Source of the DNA: Arachidicoccus sp.
Lineage (GTDB): Bacteria > Bacteroidota > Bacteroidia > Chitinophagales > Chitinophagaceae
Direction: 5' to 3'
NCBI GenBank assembly: GCA_028283605.1
Contig: JAPWKH010000008.1
Location: 186,001 to 250,000, forward strand
Length of the DNA: 64,000 bases
Every line of letters begins with the position of its first letter. The stretch's first letter is position 1. Both the position numbers and the translations under genes were made by a program. Below are positions 1-10,247 of the stretch, piece by piece. Under the pieces are notes generated by a model. It saw only the letters and a program-made list of their open reading frames with translations, did not search any database and was not told where the DNA came from.

Positions 1-531
1 GTAGCTGTCGGCTCTACCAGCACGCCAAATTTAATATACGGAATGGGTGCTTCAGTCAGTTGGAAAGGATTTGACGCGAGTGTTTTATTTCAGGGAGAAG
101 GGAAATCCAGTTTCTTTATATACGGCAAAACAGTCTATGCATTCAGTGAAGGGGAATGGGGAAACATTCTGCAAGGTATGGTTGACCACAGATGGATATC
201 TGCTGATATATCCGGGAATCCGGCAACCGAAAATCCGAATGCTCCATATCCAAGATTAAGTTATAACGGGAATGCCAATAACTACCGCAATTCAACCTAT
301 TGGTTACGTGACGGAAAATATTTAAGGCTTAGAAATGTGGATATAGGCTATACGCTTCCTAAAGAAATGCTCAATAAAATTCATGTAAACAGTATTCGCA
401 TTTATTGTATAGGCACTAATTTATTGACCTGGGCGCCATTCAAATTGTGGGATCCGGAAACGGCAGACCCGAGAGGCGAAACGTATCCTTTAGCCAAGTC
501 TGTCACGCTCGGAATAACCATCAATTTATAA
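1..531 (+). CDS. SusC/RagA-family TonB-dependent outer membrane protein, C-terminal part (5' end outside window)
   Basis: Frame open from base 1; C-terminus has SusC-type 'YWLRDGKYLRLRNVDIGYTLPKEML...IRIYCIGTNLLTW...DPE' and is followed directly by a SusD gene. Confidence 0.92.
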   Translation, partial: VAVGSTSTPNLIYGMGASVSWKGFDASVLFQGEGKSSFFIYGKTVYAFSEGEWGNILQGMVDHRWISADISGNPATENPNAPYPRLSYNGNANNYRNSTYWLRDGKYLRLRNVDIGYTLPKEMLNKIHVNSIRIYCIGTNLLTWAPFKLWDPETADPRGETYPLAKSVTLGITINL

Positions 532-543
532 TATAAAAAATAT

Positions 544-2598
544 ATGATGATGAAAAAAATAATAGCTATATCCATTTTCATTATGATGGTGACGCTAATA
601 ACTTCCTGCAAAAAATATCTCAAGTCCGATCAATATTTTAAAGATCGGCTGGATTTGAACCAATCATTTAATAATGAAAAATACATTGAAGAATGGTTAG
701 CTAATTCCTACTCATACCTTACCGGTGTAAATGCTGATGTTGCAAGTAAAGGCTTTGAGCCGTTCAATTTTGCCGATGATATTTATTACGGCGACAGGGA
801 TGTAGATTATGATCCGTCGAATGCCGGAGCATTGTCTTATAACAGATTTAGCCTCGGAGGCTACCATGAAGGCGAAGTCAATTCCTGGACGGCATGTTAT
901 CAGGGTATAAGAAGCGCATCAATATTTATACAAAATATAGATCAGACAACTGTATTAAGTGCGCAGGATATTGCAGATTATAAGGCGCAGGCAAGGTTTG
1001 TACGGGCTTATTATTATTGGCTTCTGCTGAGAAAATACGGGCCTGTACCAATTATTCCCGATCAAGGCGCCGATTATACCGACAGTTATGAAGACTTAGC
1101 TTTTCCGAGAAGCTCTTATGAGGAGTGCGCCGAATATATCGGCAAAGAAATGGCGCTGGCAGCTAAAGATTTGCCGCAAAGCCGCGGCCAGCTGGACATT
1201 GCCAGGCCTACCAAAGGCGCAGCCTTAGCCGCACGCGCAAAAGTGTTTTTGTATGCCGCGAGCCCTTTGGTAAATGGCGGTAAAGTAAGCATGAATTTTA
1301 AAGAAAAACTTACTGATGATAAAGGCAACCCTTTACTTTCACTTACCTATGATGAACAAAAATGGGCAAGAGCTGCCGCAGCGGCAAAAGATGTAATGCA
1401 GTTAGGAGTTTATTCTTTATTTGTAGCGCCATACAGTAATTCAGGTACTGTAACTCGTCCTGCGACAATCTCTCCCCCTTACAATGCAGATTATTCGGAT
1501 AAGGCATGGCCCGACGGTTGGGCTGATATAGATCCCTATGAATCTTACCGGGAGTTGTTTGACGGTGAATTGTCTGCTGCGGAAAACCCCGAATTGATTT
1601 TTACACGCGGACAGAATCAATCCAGCGAAGGTATTAATGTCATGGTTGTTCACCAATTACCTCGAATAGCATCGGGATGGAACACACACGGTATGACATT
1701 GAAACAGTGCGATGCATATTATATGAACGACGGCTCTGATGTGCCGGGAAAAGATATGGAATACGGAAAGGGAAACGGCAGCCAAAGAGTACAAGGTTTT
1801 GTAACCGATCAGGATGTTACAGATGGGAAATACAAACCTCTGGCATCAGGCGTTTCTTTGCAATTTGCGAATAGAGAACCAAGATTCTATGCTTCGGTAG
1901 CTTACAACGGCAGCGTGTGGCACATGACCAATGAGTCGCAAGTAAATAACAGAGAGCAGCAGGTGTTTTATTACCGCGGTTCGGGGAACGGTTATACAAA
2001 TACCATGTTTTGGTTGAGAACAGGTATAGGCATTATGAAATATGTAAACCCGCAGGATACTTATGAAAACGGAGATTTGAATAAAGTCATACCGAAATAT
2101 GAACCGGCAATTCGCTACGCAGATATATTATTGGGATATGCTGAGGCTTTAAATGAATTAAACGGCACGTATAATATACCAAGCTGGGACAGTTCGGAAA
2201 CCTATACTATTACAAGGAATACCGGAGAAATGCGAAAAGGAATCAGGCCAATCAGAATCAGAGCCGGATTACCTGATTATTCCGATGAGGTATATTCAAG
2301 CAATACGCAATTAAGAACAGCCATTAAACGTGAACGTCAGATCGAACTTATGGGAGAACAGGAACGTTATTATGATTTACGCAGATGGGAAGATGCCGCT
2401 ACAGAACTTCCTCTTCCAATCTATGGTTATAATGTGCTTATGACTGCGAGCCAAAGAGATTTATTTCATCAGCCGGTGGCGGCTTTTGCCCTACAAAGCA
2501 CCTTTGCCGACAAAATGTATTTTTGGCCTATTGATATTGAAGAATTGAGACGAGATGCCCGCCTGACACAAAATCCGGGCTGGCAAACTTATAAATAA
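544..2598 (+). CDS. SusD/RagB-family nutrient-binding outer membrane lipoprotein
   Basis: Lipoprotein signal (ITSCKK), 'ARFVRAYYYWLLLRKYGPVPI', 'IRYADILLGYAEALNE', 'ERQIELMGEQERYYDLRRW'. Confidence 0.93.
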   Translation: MMMKKIIAISIFIMMVTLITSCKKYLKSDQYFKDRLDLNQSFNNEKYIEEWLANSYSYLTGVNADVASKGFEPFNFADDIYYGDRDVDYDPSNAGALSYNRFSLGGYHEGEVNSWTACYQGIRSASIFIQNIDQTTVLSAQDIADYKAQARFVRAYYYWLLLRKYGPVPIIPDQGADYTDSYEDLAFPRSSYEECAEYIGKEMALAAKDLPQSRGQLDIARPTKGAALAARAKVFLYAASPLVNGGKVSMNFKEKLTDDKGNPLLSLTYDEQKWARAAAAAKDVMQLGVYSLFVAPYSNSGTVTRPATISPPYNADYSDKAWPDGWADIDPYESYRELFDGELSAAENPELIFTRGQNQSSEGINVMVVHQLPRIASGWNTHGMTLKQCDAYYMNDGSDVPGKDMEYGKGNGSQRVQGFVTDQDVTDGKYKPLASGVSLQFANREPRFYASVAYNGSVWHMTNESQVNNREQQVFYYRGSGNGYTNTMFWLRTGIGIMKYVNPQDTYENGDLNKVIPKYEPAIRYADILLGYAEALNELNGTYNIPSWDSSETYTITRNTGEMRKGIRPIRIRAGLPDYSDEVYSSNTQLRTAIKRERQIELMGEQERYYDLRRWEDAATELPLPIYGYNVLMTASQRDLFHQPVAAFALQSTFADKMYFWPIDIEELRRDARLTQNPGWQTYK

Positions 2599-2722
2599 TT
2601 AAATTTCATGGATGAAACTGATTAACATAAGATTCTCAAACAAAAGAAATACAAATGAAATTCCATGCCTTGCTAGGATCAATTAAGCATCCGGCAACAA
2701 TGTAAACTCTAAAAATAGATTA

Positions 2723-3703
2723 ATGAAAAAGATAGCTGCAATACTTACTATCCTGTTAATTACCGGAAGCACAGCCTGCAACAAAGACTGGACTAACGAG
2801 CAATATCAGCAATATGTGTCGTTCAAAGCACCTTTGGACGGAGACGGGGTTACGCCTATTTACATTCGGTACAAACCTGACGGATTGGTCAATTATGCAT
2901 TACCGGTAATTGTAAGCGGCACAACCAATAATAAAAAAGACCTACAGGTGCATATCAGGATTGACCCCGACACACTACAGGCTTTTAACGATGCGAATTT
3001 TCAAAACCGAACAGATCTGTATTATAAGCAATTACTGGAGCAATATTATACTATTCCAGATACAATAGTATCTATTAAAAAGAATGTAAACACGGATACT
3101 GCAACCATCGGTTTCACGCTTAAAAATATTGATTTGGTAGATAAATGGATTTTACCTCTTACCATAGAGCCGTCGAACGAATACACTCCCAACCCGAGAA
3201 GAAATTACTCAAAAGCATTATTGAGAATTGTACCATTTAATGACTATTCGGGAGAATACAGCGCTACAGCACTCAAAGTATATTTGAAAGGAGAAGAAAA
3301 CGGTGCAGCAATAGTGCAGAGCACGATAGAAACCTATGTTGTTGACGAGAATACAATCTTTTTCTACGCCGGAACCGTAGATGAAAATAAAGCCGATAGA
3401 AGGGATTATAAAATATATGCAGTGTTTGATACAACGAAGAGAGAGGTTACACTTAATTCTGACAATCCTAATATAAATTTTAAGGTAAATCAAACAATTA
3501 ATTATTCCGTTGAAGATATTCCTGATGAACTGCTGCCCTATCTTGTTCATAGATATGTAACAATTAATAATATTGATTACAACTATACTGATTATACATC
3601 TGTAGCCAATGCATCCATCGATTATACTGTTCGCGGCTCATTGATTATGGAAAGAAAGATAAATACGCAAATACCGGATGAAGATCAGGCAATTCAATGG
3701 TAA
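2723..3703 (+). CDS. DUF1735/DUF4973-type PUL-associated surface lipoprotein
   Basis: Lipoprotein signal (GSTACNKDW); 'LPVIVSGTTNNKKDLQVHIRIDPDTLQAFN...' resembles BT_3987-type DUF1735; follows susCD. Confidence 0.6.
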   Translation: MKKIAAILTILLITGSTACNKDWTNEQYQQYVSFKAPLDGDGVTPIYIRYKPDGLVNYALPVIVSGTTNNKKDLQVHIRIDPDTLQAFNDANFQNRTDLYYKQLLEQYYTIPDTIVSIKKNVNTDTATIGFTLKNIDLVDKWILPLTIEPSNEYTPNPRRNYSKALLRIVPFNDYSGEYSATALKVYLKGEENGAAIVQSTIETYVVDENTIFFYAGTVDENKADRRDYKIYAVFDTTKREVTLNSDNPNINFKVNQTINYSVEDIPDELLPYLVHRYVTINNIDYNYTDYTSVANASIDYTVRGSLIMERKINTQIPDEDQAIQW

Positions 3704-3760
3704 CTTTACATCACTGCTGTTTAAAATAAATAAGTAACATTCAATAATACAAAACATCAA

Positions 3761-6243
3761 ATGACAAAAGTATCTTTCAGCTTCAGCAAAAATTTGTTTT
3801 TTATCAGTCTTAGTTTAATATGCAATAATCTGCTTGCCCAAAAGCAATATGCTCCTTCTTATCCGTTAATTACACACGACACTTATTTTAGCATCTGGTC
3901 TGCGAGCGATAAATTGAATGGGTCGTCAACAAAACATTGGACAGGAACAAATCAATCTTTGATAGGTATAATAAAAGTAGATAACAATTATTATCGGTTT
4001 TTAGGCCTTCCGCAAGATGAATATAAAAATATTTTGCCAACAGCTGATAAAAGTAATTATACTGTAAAATATAGTGAGCAACAACCAAGCAATGACTGGA
4101 ATACGATTGGTTATAATGATAATGGCTGGAAATCAGGCATAGCGCCTTTTGGCGACAATCAATCAGAGTCAAAAACCAATTGGGCATCTAAAGATTTATG
4201 GGTGCGTCGGGTGTTCAATATTAATGATTTGAATATTGATAATTTATTTTTAAAAATAAATCACGATGACAATGTGGAAGTTTTTCTGAATGGAGAAGAT
4301 ATTTATCATGCAACAGGATGGACCAATAAATTTGTTTTCCTCGATTTGAACAACGCTATAAAAAAGAATTTAAAAAAGGTAAGAATGTATTGGCGATTCA
4401 TTGTGCAAATACAGCAGGAGGCGCTTATCTTGATGCAGGAATCGTGCAAAAGATTTCATCTGCAGGCGAAGAGAAAATACAGCTTGCGAAGCAGAACAGT
4501 GTAGAATTATCAGCAACGCAAACAATTTATGATTTCGCGGCAGGTGCAATTGATTTGAAAGTAAAATTTATTTCGCCGCTGTTGTTAAACGATTTAAATC
4601 TTGTGTCGCGCCCGGTTTCTTATGTTACATTTAATGCTAAATCCAATGACGGGAAAGCACATCAGGTACAGGTCTATTTTGGCGCCTCGTCAGATGTGTC
4701 AGTTAATTCTTCAAAACAGGAAGTGATTGCATCTGTTGCTAATACAAATAATTTAAAATTGCTTAAAACAGGCACAACCGAGCAGCCTCTTTTACAAAAG
4801 AAAGGCGATGATGTAAGAATCGATTGGGGTTATTTTTATATAGGCGCAGCAAATGATAATACAACACAACAATTTATTACATCGTCTGAAACAAGCGGTA
4901 TTAGTGCTTTTCTGAATAATAAGCAACAATCAATTAATTCTTTGAAAGGAAATAATTTAGAGTTGAATACAGTTTTGAATCTTGGAGAAATTGCTTCATC
5001 ATCCAAAGAAAAATTTATTGAACTTGGTTATGATGAACAGTATATGGTTCAATATTTTCATCAGAATCTTCGTCCATGGTGGAACAAAGACGGAAATAGC
5101 TCCATTCAGCAACAGTTGCAGCAAGCATATTCAGACTATAATGCTATTGCTGAAAAATGTGATGCTTTTGATAAAGAATTATATCAAAAAGCAATTGTCT
5201 CCGGCGGCGAAGATTATGCAAAGCTTTGTAATCTGGCATACAGACAAAGCATTGCCGCACATGCTTTGGTACAAAGCCCTAAAGGAGAAATATTATTTTT
5301 ATCCAAAGAAAATTTCAGCAATGGTTCTATCAATACGGTTGATGTTACTTACCCTTCGGCGCCGCTGTATTTGATTTATAATCCTGATTTATTGAAAGGA
5401 ATGCTGAATGGAATTTATGAATACAGTGAAAGTGGCAAATGGCAAAAACCTTATCCCTCACACGATTTAGGCACCTATCCTATTGCAAACGGACAAACTT
5501 ATGGTGAAGATATGCCCGTTGAAGAAGGCGGAAATATGACTATTCTCACAGCTGCAATTTGCAAAGCGGAAGGCAACGCGAGCTATGCAAAAAAACATTG
5601 GAAGGAATTAAGTGTTTGGGTAAATTATCTTTCTCAGGCAGGCCTCGATCCAACCAATCAATTATGTACCGATGATTTTGCGGGGCATCTTGCGCGCAAT
5701 GCAAACCTTTCCGTGAAAGCCATTGTAGCAATTGGTTCTTATGGAATGATGGCGGATATGCTGGGCCAAAAAGATACTGCACAAAAATATATAGCAATGG
5801 CAAAAGATTTTGCGCAAAAATGGATGGAGCTTGCCGATGCTGGAGATCACTATTCCTTGACATTTGATAATAAAAATACATGGAGTCAAAAGTATAATTT
5901 GGTTTGGGACAAAGTGCTGCACTTAAATATTTTTCCACAAAGCGTATATGAAAAAGAAGTAAACTTTTATTTGACAAAACAAAACAAATACGGACTTCCT
6001 TTGGACAGCAGAAAGACTTATACAAAAAGTGATTGGATTTTATGGACGGCAACACTTGCAAATAATAAAGCAACATTTGAAAAATTTGTAACACCTGTTT
6101 ATAAGTTTGCAACTGAAACGCCCGACCGCGTTCCTTTGAGCGACTGGCATGAAACCATCAGCGGTAAGCAAGTTGGTTTTCAGGCGAGAAGTGTTGTAGG
6201 CGGGTATTTTATGAAAATGCTGGAGGAGAAATTAAAGAAATAA
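3761..6243 (+). pseudogene. DUF4964/DUF5127/DUF4965/DUF1793 'glutaminase A-like' glycosidase, split into two frames (3761..4504 and 4390..6243)
   Basis: ORF1 'SYPLITHDTYFSIWSASDKLNGSSTKHWTGTNQSL', ORF2 'DFAGHLARNANLSVKAIVAIGSYGMMADMLGQ...DLVWDKVLHLNIFP'; a -1 shift at 4372-4378 (tta aaa aag) restores '...IKKNLKKGKNVLAIHCANTAGGAYLDAGI'. Confidence 0.8.
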
Positions 6244-6410
6244 AAATCGGTAGCTTTATAAGCCAATATAAAAGGAGGAGACCTTACCCGCGTTAAACAA
6301 AAAGCGGTACATTTTCCTTTTGGCTCTTATCCATAATTGGGTTAATGATTGAAAATTTAAGACAGGCATTAATCAACATCTATTAATTCATAAGAAATTT
6401 ACATTAAAAA

Positions 6411-6441
6411 TTTTGAAAAGTAAAAGATATTATTAACTTTG
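6411..6441 (+). promoter_or_regulatory. Bacteroidota-type promoter (-33 TTTTG / -7 TAACTTTG, 18-bp spacing) for the tRNA-tuf cluster
   Basis: Matches the TTTG-N17-23-TAnnTTTG consensus about 30 bp upstream of tRNA-Thr. Confidence 0.65.
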
Positions 6442-6472
6442 CAGTCCCAAAAATTGGGAAGTTCTTTTCTGT

Positions 6473-6545
6473 GCCACTTTAGCTCAGTTGGTAGAGCAAC
6501 TGATTTGTAATCAGTAGGTCGCTGGTTCGACTCCGGCAAGTGGCT
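6473..6545 (+). tRNA. tRNA-Thr(TGT)
   Basis: Acceptor GCCACTT/AAGTGGC, anticodon loop ttTGTaa, T-arm GGTTCGACTCC. Confidence 0.95.
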
Positions 6546-6563
6546 CTGTAAATGTTGTGCTTT

Positions 6564-6649
6564 GGGCAGGTTCCAGAGCGGCCAAATGGGGCGGACTGTA
6601 AATCCGCTGTCTTTCGACTTCAGTGGTTCGAATCCACTCCTGCCCACCA
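6564..6649 (+). tRNA. tRNA-Tyr(GTA)
   Basis: Acceptor GGGCAGG/CCTGCCC, anticodon GTA, long variable arm, encoded CCA. Confidence 0.95.
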
Positions 6650-6760
6650 TCAAATTCAAAAGAGGTTAATTTGAGAATTTGAAAATGAGTTCTTTTAATT
6701 GGAAACGCAGGATGAGGGTAATTTTCAAATTATCACATTCTAAAATTTTCAAATTAAAAT

Positions 6761-6833
6761 GCGGAAGTAGCTCAATTGGTAGAGCGATAGCCTTCCAAGC
6801 TATAGGTTGCGGGTTCGACCCTCGTCTTCCGCT
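6761..6833 (+). tRNA. tRNA-Gly(TCC)
   Basis: Acceptor GCGGAAG/CTTCCGC, anticodon stem ATAGC/GCTAT with loop ctTCCaa. Confidence 0.95.
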
Positions 6834-6870
6834 CAAATAAAAGTTCTTTAAAAACTGAGAGCATTAGCGT

Positions 6871-6889
6871 ATTAGCTGATTTGGCTAAT
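6871..6889. repeat. Short hairpin ATTAGC-N7-GCTAAT between tRNA-Gly and tRNA-Thr
   Basis: Inverted repeat visible in the intergenic spacer. Confidence 0.45.
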
Positions 6890-6902
6890 CGGCTGATTCT
6901 AT

Positions 6903-6974
6903 GCTGTTGTAGCTCAGGGGTAGAGCACTTCCTTGGTAAGGAAGAGGCCGTGAGTTCAAATCTCATCAACAGCT
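6903..6974 (+). tRNA. tRNA-Thr(GGT)
   Basis: Acceptor GCTGTTG/CAACAGC, anticodon stem CTTCC/GGAAG with loop ttGGTaa. Confidence 0.95.
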
Positions 6975-7137
6975 CCGCCTTGAATTGAGGAACATTATAT
7001 TTTAACGATGAATAATTTTAGGAGTAGGAAATATTCATCTATTTTTGTTTGATAATATAAAATTTTTTAATACTTGGTCTGTGGTCGTGCGACTGTAGAC
7101 CGTTGCATTTAAACCACAACAAAAAACCGATTTAAAA

Positions 7138-8325
7138 ATGTCAAAAGAGACCTTTAAGAGGGAAAAACCCCACGTAAACATTGGTACCATTGGTCACGTT
7201 GACCACGGTAAAACTACTTTAACAGCCGCTATCACTTCTATCTTATCGCAGAAAGGTTTGGCAGAAGCTAAAAAGTATGATGATATTGATGGCGCACCGG
7301 AAGAAAAAGAACGCGGTATCACTATCAATACAGCTCACGTAGAATATCAAACTGCAAGTCGTCACTATGCACATGTTGACTGCCCGGGTCACGCTGACTA
7401 TGTGAAAAATATGATTACCGGTGCTGCCCAAATGGATGGCGCTATTCTGGTTGTGGCTTCTACCGACGGTCCAATGCCTCAAACTAAAGAACACATCTTG
7501 TTGGCGCGCCAGGTAGGTGTGCCTCGTATAGTTGTATTCATGAACAAAGTAGACTTAGTAGACGATCCTGAATTGTTGGAATTAGTTGAATTGGAAGTTC
7601 GTGAACTATTAAGTTCTTACGGCTTCGATGGTGACAATACTCCTATCATCAAAGGTTCCGCAACAGGTGCTTTGGCCGGCGATGCTCAATGGGTAGGCGC
7701 GATAGACGAATTGATGAATGCGGTAGATGAATATATTCCATTGCCTCCTCGTCCTATCGATTTGCCATTCCTGATGTCAGTAGAAGATGTATTTACTATC
7801 ACAGGTCGTGGTACAGTTGCTACAGGCCGTATCGAACGTGGTATCATCAAAGTTGGCGAGCCGGTTGAAATCGTAGGTTTGATCGAAACGCCTTTGCAAT
7901 CTACTTGTACAGGTGTTGAAATGTTCAAAAAATTGTTGGACGAAGGTCAGGCTGGTGATAACGCAGGTATCTTATTGCGCGGTATTGAAAAGAAAGATAT
8001 CCGTCGCGGTATGGTTATTTGTAAGCCTAAATCTATCACTCCGCATACTGAATTTAAATGCGAAGTGTATGTATTAAGCAAAGAAGAAGGTGGTCGTCAT
8101 ACTCCATTCTTTACTAAATATCGTCCTCAGTTTTACTTCCGTACTACGGATGTAACCGGTGAAGTTTCTTTACCTGAAGGTACTGAAATGGTAATGCCGG
8201 GCGATAATGTAAGCCTTACTGTAAAATTGATCCAGCCTATAGCAATGGAAAAAGGTTTGAAATTCGCTATTCGTGAAGGTGGTCGTACAGTAGGTGCCGG
8301 TCAGGTTACTGAAATTATCAAATAA
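7138..8325 (+). CDS. tuf: Elongation factor Tu
   Basis: '[18 protein letters not shown]', '[26 protein letters not shown]', 'NKVDLVDD'. Confidence 0.99.
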   Translation: MSKETFKREKPHVNIGTIGHVDHGKTTLTAAITSILSQKGLAEAKKYDDIDGAPEEKERGITINTAHVEYQTASRHYAHVDCPGHADYVKNMITGAAQMDGAILVVASTDGPMPQTKEHILLARQVGVPRIVVFMNKVDLVDDPELLELVELEVRELLSSYGFDGDNTPIIKGSATGALAGDAQWVGAIDELMNAVDEYIPLPPRPIDLPFLMSVEDVFTITGRGTVATGRIERGIIKVGEPVEIVGLIETPLQSTCTGVEMFKKLLDEGQAGDNAGILLRGIEKKDIRRGMVICKPKSITPHTEFKCEVYVLSKEEGGRHTPFFTKYRPQFYFRTTDVTGEVSLPEGTEMVMPGDNVSLTVKLIQPIAMEKGLKFAIREGGRTVGAGQVTEIIK

Positions 8326-8350
8326 TTCGCGTAGGCGAATGAATGAATAA

Positions 8351-8388
8351 AAATTAGCTAATTGGCAAATTTGCTAATTAGCTAATTT
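8351..8388. repeat. 38-bp near-perfect palindrome between tuf and tRNA-Trp (processing or terminator-like hairpin)
   Basis: aaattagctaattggcaaa|tttgctaattagctaattt; one non-Watson-Crick pair, which is G-U in RNA. Confidence 0.8.
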
Positions 8389-8392
8389 ACTT

Positions 8393-8463
8393 ACGGGCAT
8401 AGTTCAATGGTAGAATAGAGGTCTCCAAAACCTTTGATCTGGGTTCGAATCCTAGTGCCCGTG
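8393..8463 (+). tRNA. tRNA-Trp(CCA)
   Basis: Acceptor ACGGGCA/TGCCCGT, anticodon CCA (gtctCCAaaac), T-arm GGGTTCGAATCC. Confidence 0.95.
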
Positions 8464-8486
8464 CTAATAAAATTTTTTGAATAATA

Positions 8487-8681
8487 ATGAGTAAACTCTC
8501 AGCTTATTTTAAAGACTCTTATGACGAACTTGTTCATAAAGTAACCTGGCCTACATGGTCGGCCTTACAACAGTCTACCGCAATTGTTTTGGTATCAACT
8601 TTGTTATTGACGTTGATTGTATGGTTGATGGATACTGCAAGCAGTTCGGTATTGAAGTTCATTTACTCACTATTTAAGTAA
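8487..8681 (+). CDS. secE: Preprotein translocase subunit SecE
   Basis: 64 aa, 'SYDELVHKVTWPTWSALQQSTAIVLV', single TM; between tRNA-Trp and nusG. Confidence 0.95.
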   Translation: MSKLSAYFKDSYDELVHKVTWPTWSALQQSTAIVLVSTLLLTLIVWLMDTASSSVLKFIYSLFK

Positions 8682-8687
8682 AAAAAA

Positions 8688-9299
8688 ATGGTAACCGAAG
8701 AAAGTATAAATAAAGCTGCAACTCAGGAAGATACTAAAGAAGACAATACTAAATGGTATGTACTTCGCGTAGTAAGCGGAAAAGAGAAAAAAGTAAAAGA
8801 ATATTTGGATAAAGATGTAGTTCGTAACGAATGGACAAACATTATTAAACAAGTATTTCTTCCTATGGAGAAGATTTGGTATGTGCAGAAAGGGAAAAAA
8901 GTAATGCGCGAAAAAAATTATTATCCCGGTTACGTTATGATGGAAGTTGTCAATGGAAAATTGACAGATGATATTGTTCAGCACATCAGCGGCATTACTA
9001 ATATTATGCACTTTCTTACCGACGGAAAAGGAAGCAAGGGCAACATCATTTCTTTACGCAAAAGCGAAGTAAACAAAATGCTTGGCCGCGTAGATGAAAT
9101 GAACGATCAAGGAGAAGTAATTAACGAACCTTTCATTGTTGGCGAATCTATTAAAATCATCGAAGGTCCTTTCAACGACTTCAATGGTGTAATTGAAGAG
9201 ATTAATGACGAAAAGAAAAAATTGAAAGTAACGGTAAAAATCTTCGGGCGTTCTACTCCAGTTGAATTGAACTATGTACAGGTTGAAAAATTAATCTAA
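8688..9299 (+). CDS. nusG: Transcription termination/antitermination factor NusG
   Basis: 'KWYVLRVVSGKEKKVKEYLD', 'VFLPMEK', 'YYPGYVMMEV', KOW motif 'GPFNDFNGVIEEIN'. Confidence 0.97.
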   Translation: MVTEESINKAATQEDTKEDNTKWYVLRVVSGKEKKVKEYLDKDVVRNEWTNIIKQVFLPMEKIWYVQKGKKVMREKNYYPGYVMMEVVNGKLTDDIVQHISGITNIMHFLTDGKGSKGNIISLRKSEVNKMLGRVDEMNDQGEVINEPFIVGESIKIIEGPFNDFNGVIEEINDEKKKLKVTVKIFGRSTPVELNYVQVEKLI

Positions 9300-9345
9300 T
9301 ACACTACACAAAGCAAATTATTATATCGTAGAAAAAGAGATAGCG

Positions 9346-9666
9346 CTATACAATTGTATATTCTTCTAACAAAGACTTGTCGCATTCTCTTTCACGGGCC
9401 TCTTTTTCAAAACGATTATTGAAATATCCGTTCCGTGCACTTTCTTTACAATACAAAAACACAAAACGGATAAAACCGTATCTTCTATATTGAGCAACAT
9501 GTGCCAACTCATGGCAAATCCAGCTCATATCTTGCAAAAATTCTTGTTTAGAAGATTTATAAAGAAAAATATGCCTGCCTAAGGTAATGGCTATAGATTT
9601 TTCTTTGAGCTTGTAGGCTGCAATACGCGCTATCAGTGAATTTTCATGAAGTTTTATCGAAATCAA
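9346..9666 (-). CDS. Small DUF4157-like putative metallopeptidase
   Basis: 'WICHELAHVAQYRRYG' HExxH motif and downstream acidic 'FEKEARERECD'. Confidence 0.6.
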   Translation of the reverse strand: MISIKLHENSLIARIAAYKLKEKSIAITLGRHIFLYKSSKQEFLQDMSWICHELAHVAQYRRYGFIRFVFLYCKESARNGYFNNRFEKEARERECDKSLLEEYTIV

Positions 9667-9684
9667 TTCCGGCTTATAAAATTA

Positions 9685-10071
9685 TCAGTTTAATTTGGAA
9701 GGCGCTATTAAATCAAAGGAAGGAATCAATACCGTAAACGTCTCTTTCGTTGCCTCATTTTCCATTGTATATTCGCCGTACATTCTTCCTATCTCGCTGT
9801 TAAGATTGCACCCGCTTACATATTGGAAAAAATTATCAGGCTCAATAAAAGGTTGCAATCCTACTACACCTTCTCCTTCTACTTCATCGCGTTTCCCTGT
9901 ACTGTCAAATATATACCAGTGCCGCCTCATTAAACGCACGGCATAGCTGTTATGATTTTCAATAGTTATCCTATAGGCAAATAAATACTCATTCATCAAA
10001 GGACGGCTTTGATCGTTTTGATAAAAAGTTTCTACGTTTACTCTTATGCCCTGTGATATTTGAAAAGTCAT
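9685..10071 (-). CDS. apaG: ApaG domain protein
   Basis: 'RVNVETFYQNDQSRPLMNEYLFAYRITIENHNSYAVRLMRRHWYIFDSTGKRDEVEGEGVVGLQPFI'. Confidence 0.95.
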   Translation of the reverse strand: MTFQISQGIRVNVETFYQNDQSRPLMNEYLFAYRITIENHNSYAVRLMRRHWYIFDSTGKRDEVEGEGVVGLQPFIEPDNFFQYVSGCNLNSEIGRMYGEYTMENEATKETFTVLIPSFDLIAPSKLN

Positions 10072-10208
10072 AATAGAAAATTTTAAGTATAGTAAAGATA
10101 ATGTATAGATATTATCTTGTCAAAAGATTCAAAGGAATAATATCGGCTATAAATTAATCCCTGACTGCCTTTAGGAATATACAAAAAATGCATATAAACA
10201 AATTTTCT

Positions 10209-10216
10209 TACCTTTG
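10209..10216 (+). promoter_or_regulatory. Bacteroidota -7 element TACCTTTG upstream of the GT5-like gene
   Basis: TAnnTTTG match about 32 bp upstream of the ATG; -33 box not clear. Confidence 0.4.
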
Positions 10217-10247
10217 CAATCCTGTTCAAGAAAACCGGGATTAAAGA

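Noticed and set aside
5546-6112. 188-aa minus-strand ORF
   Set aside because: Fully antisense to the well-supported DUF4965 gene; composition typical of shadow ORFs.
6399-6969. Minus-strand ORFs 6399..6659 and 6772..6969
   Set aside because: They are antisense to clear tRNA genes; chance open frames.
6473-8463. tRNA genes as an integration site for a genomic island
   Set aside because: No integrase, attachment-site duplication or foreign cargo adjacent; the cluster is the conserved tRNA-tuf-secE-nusG arrangement.
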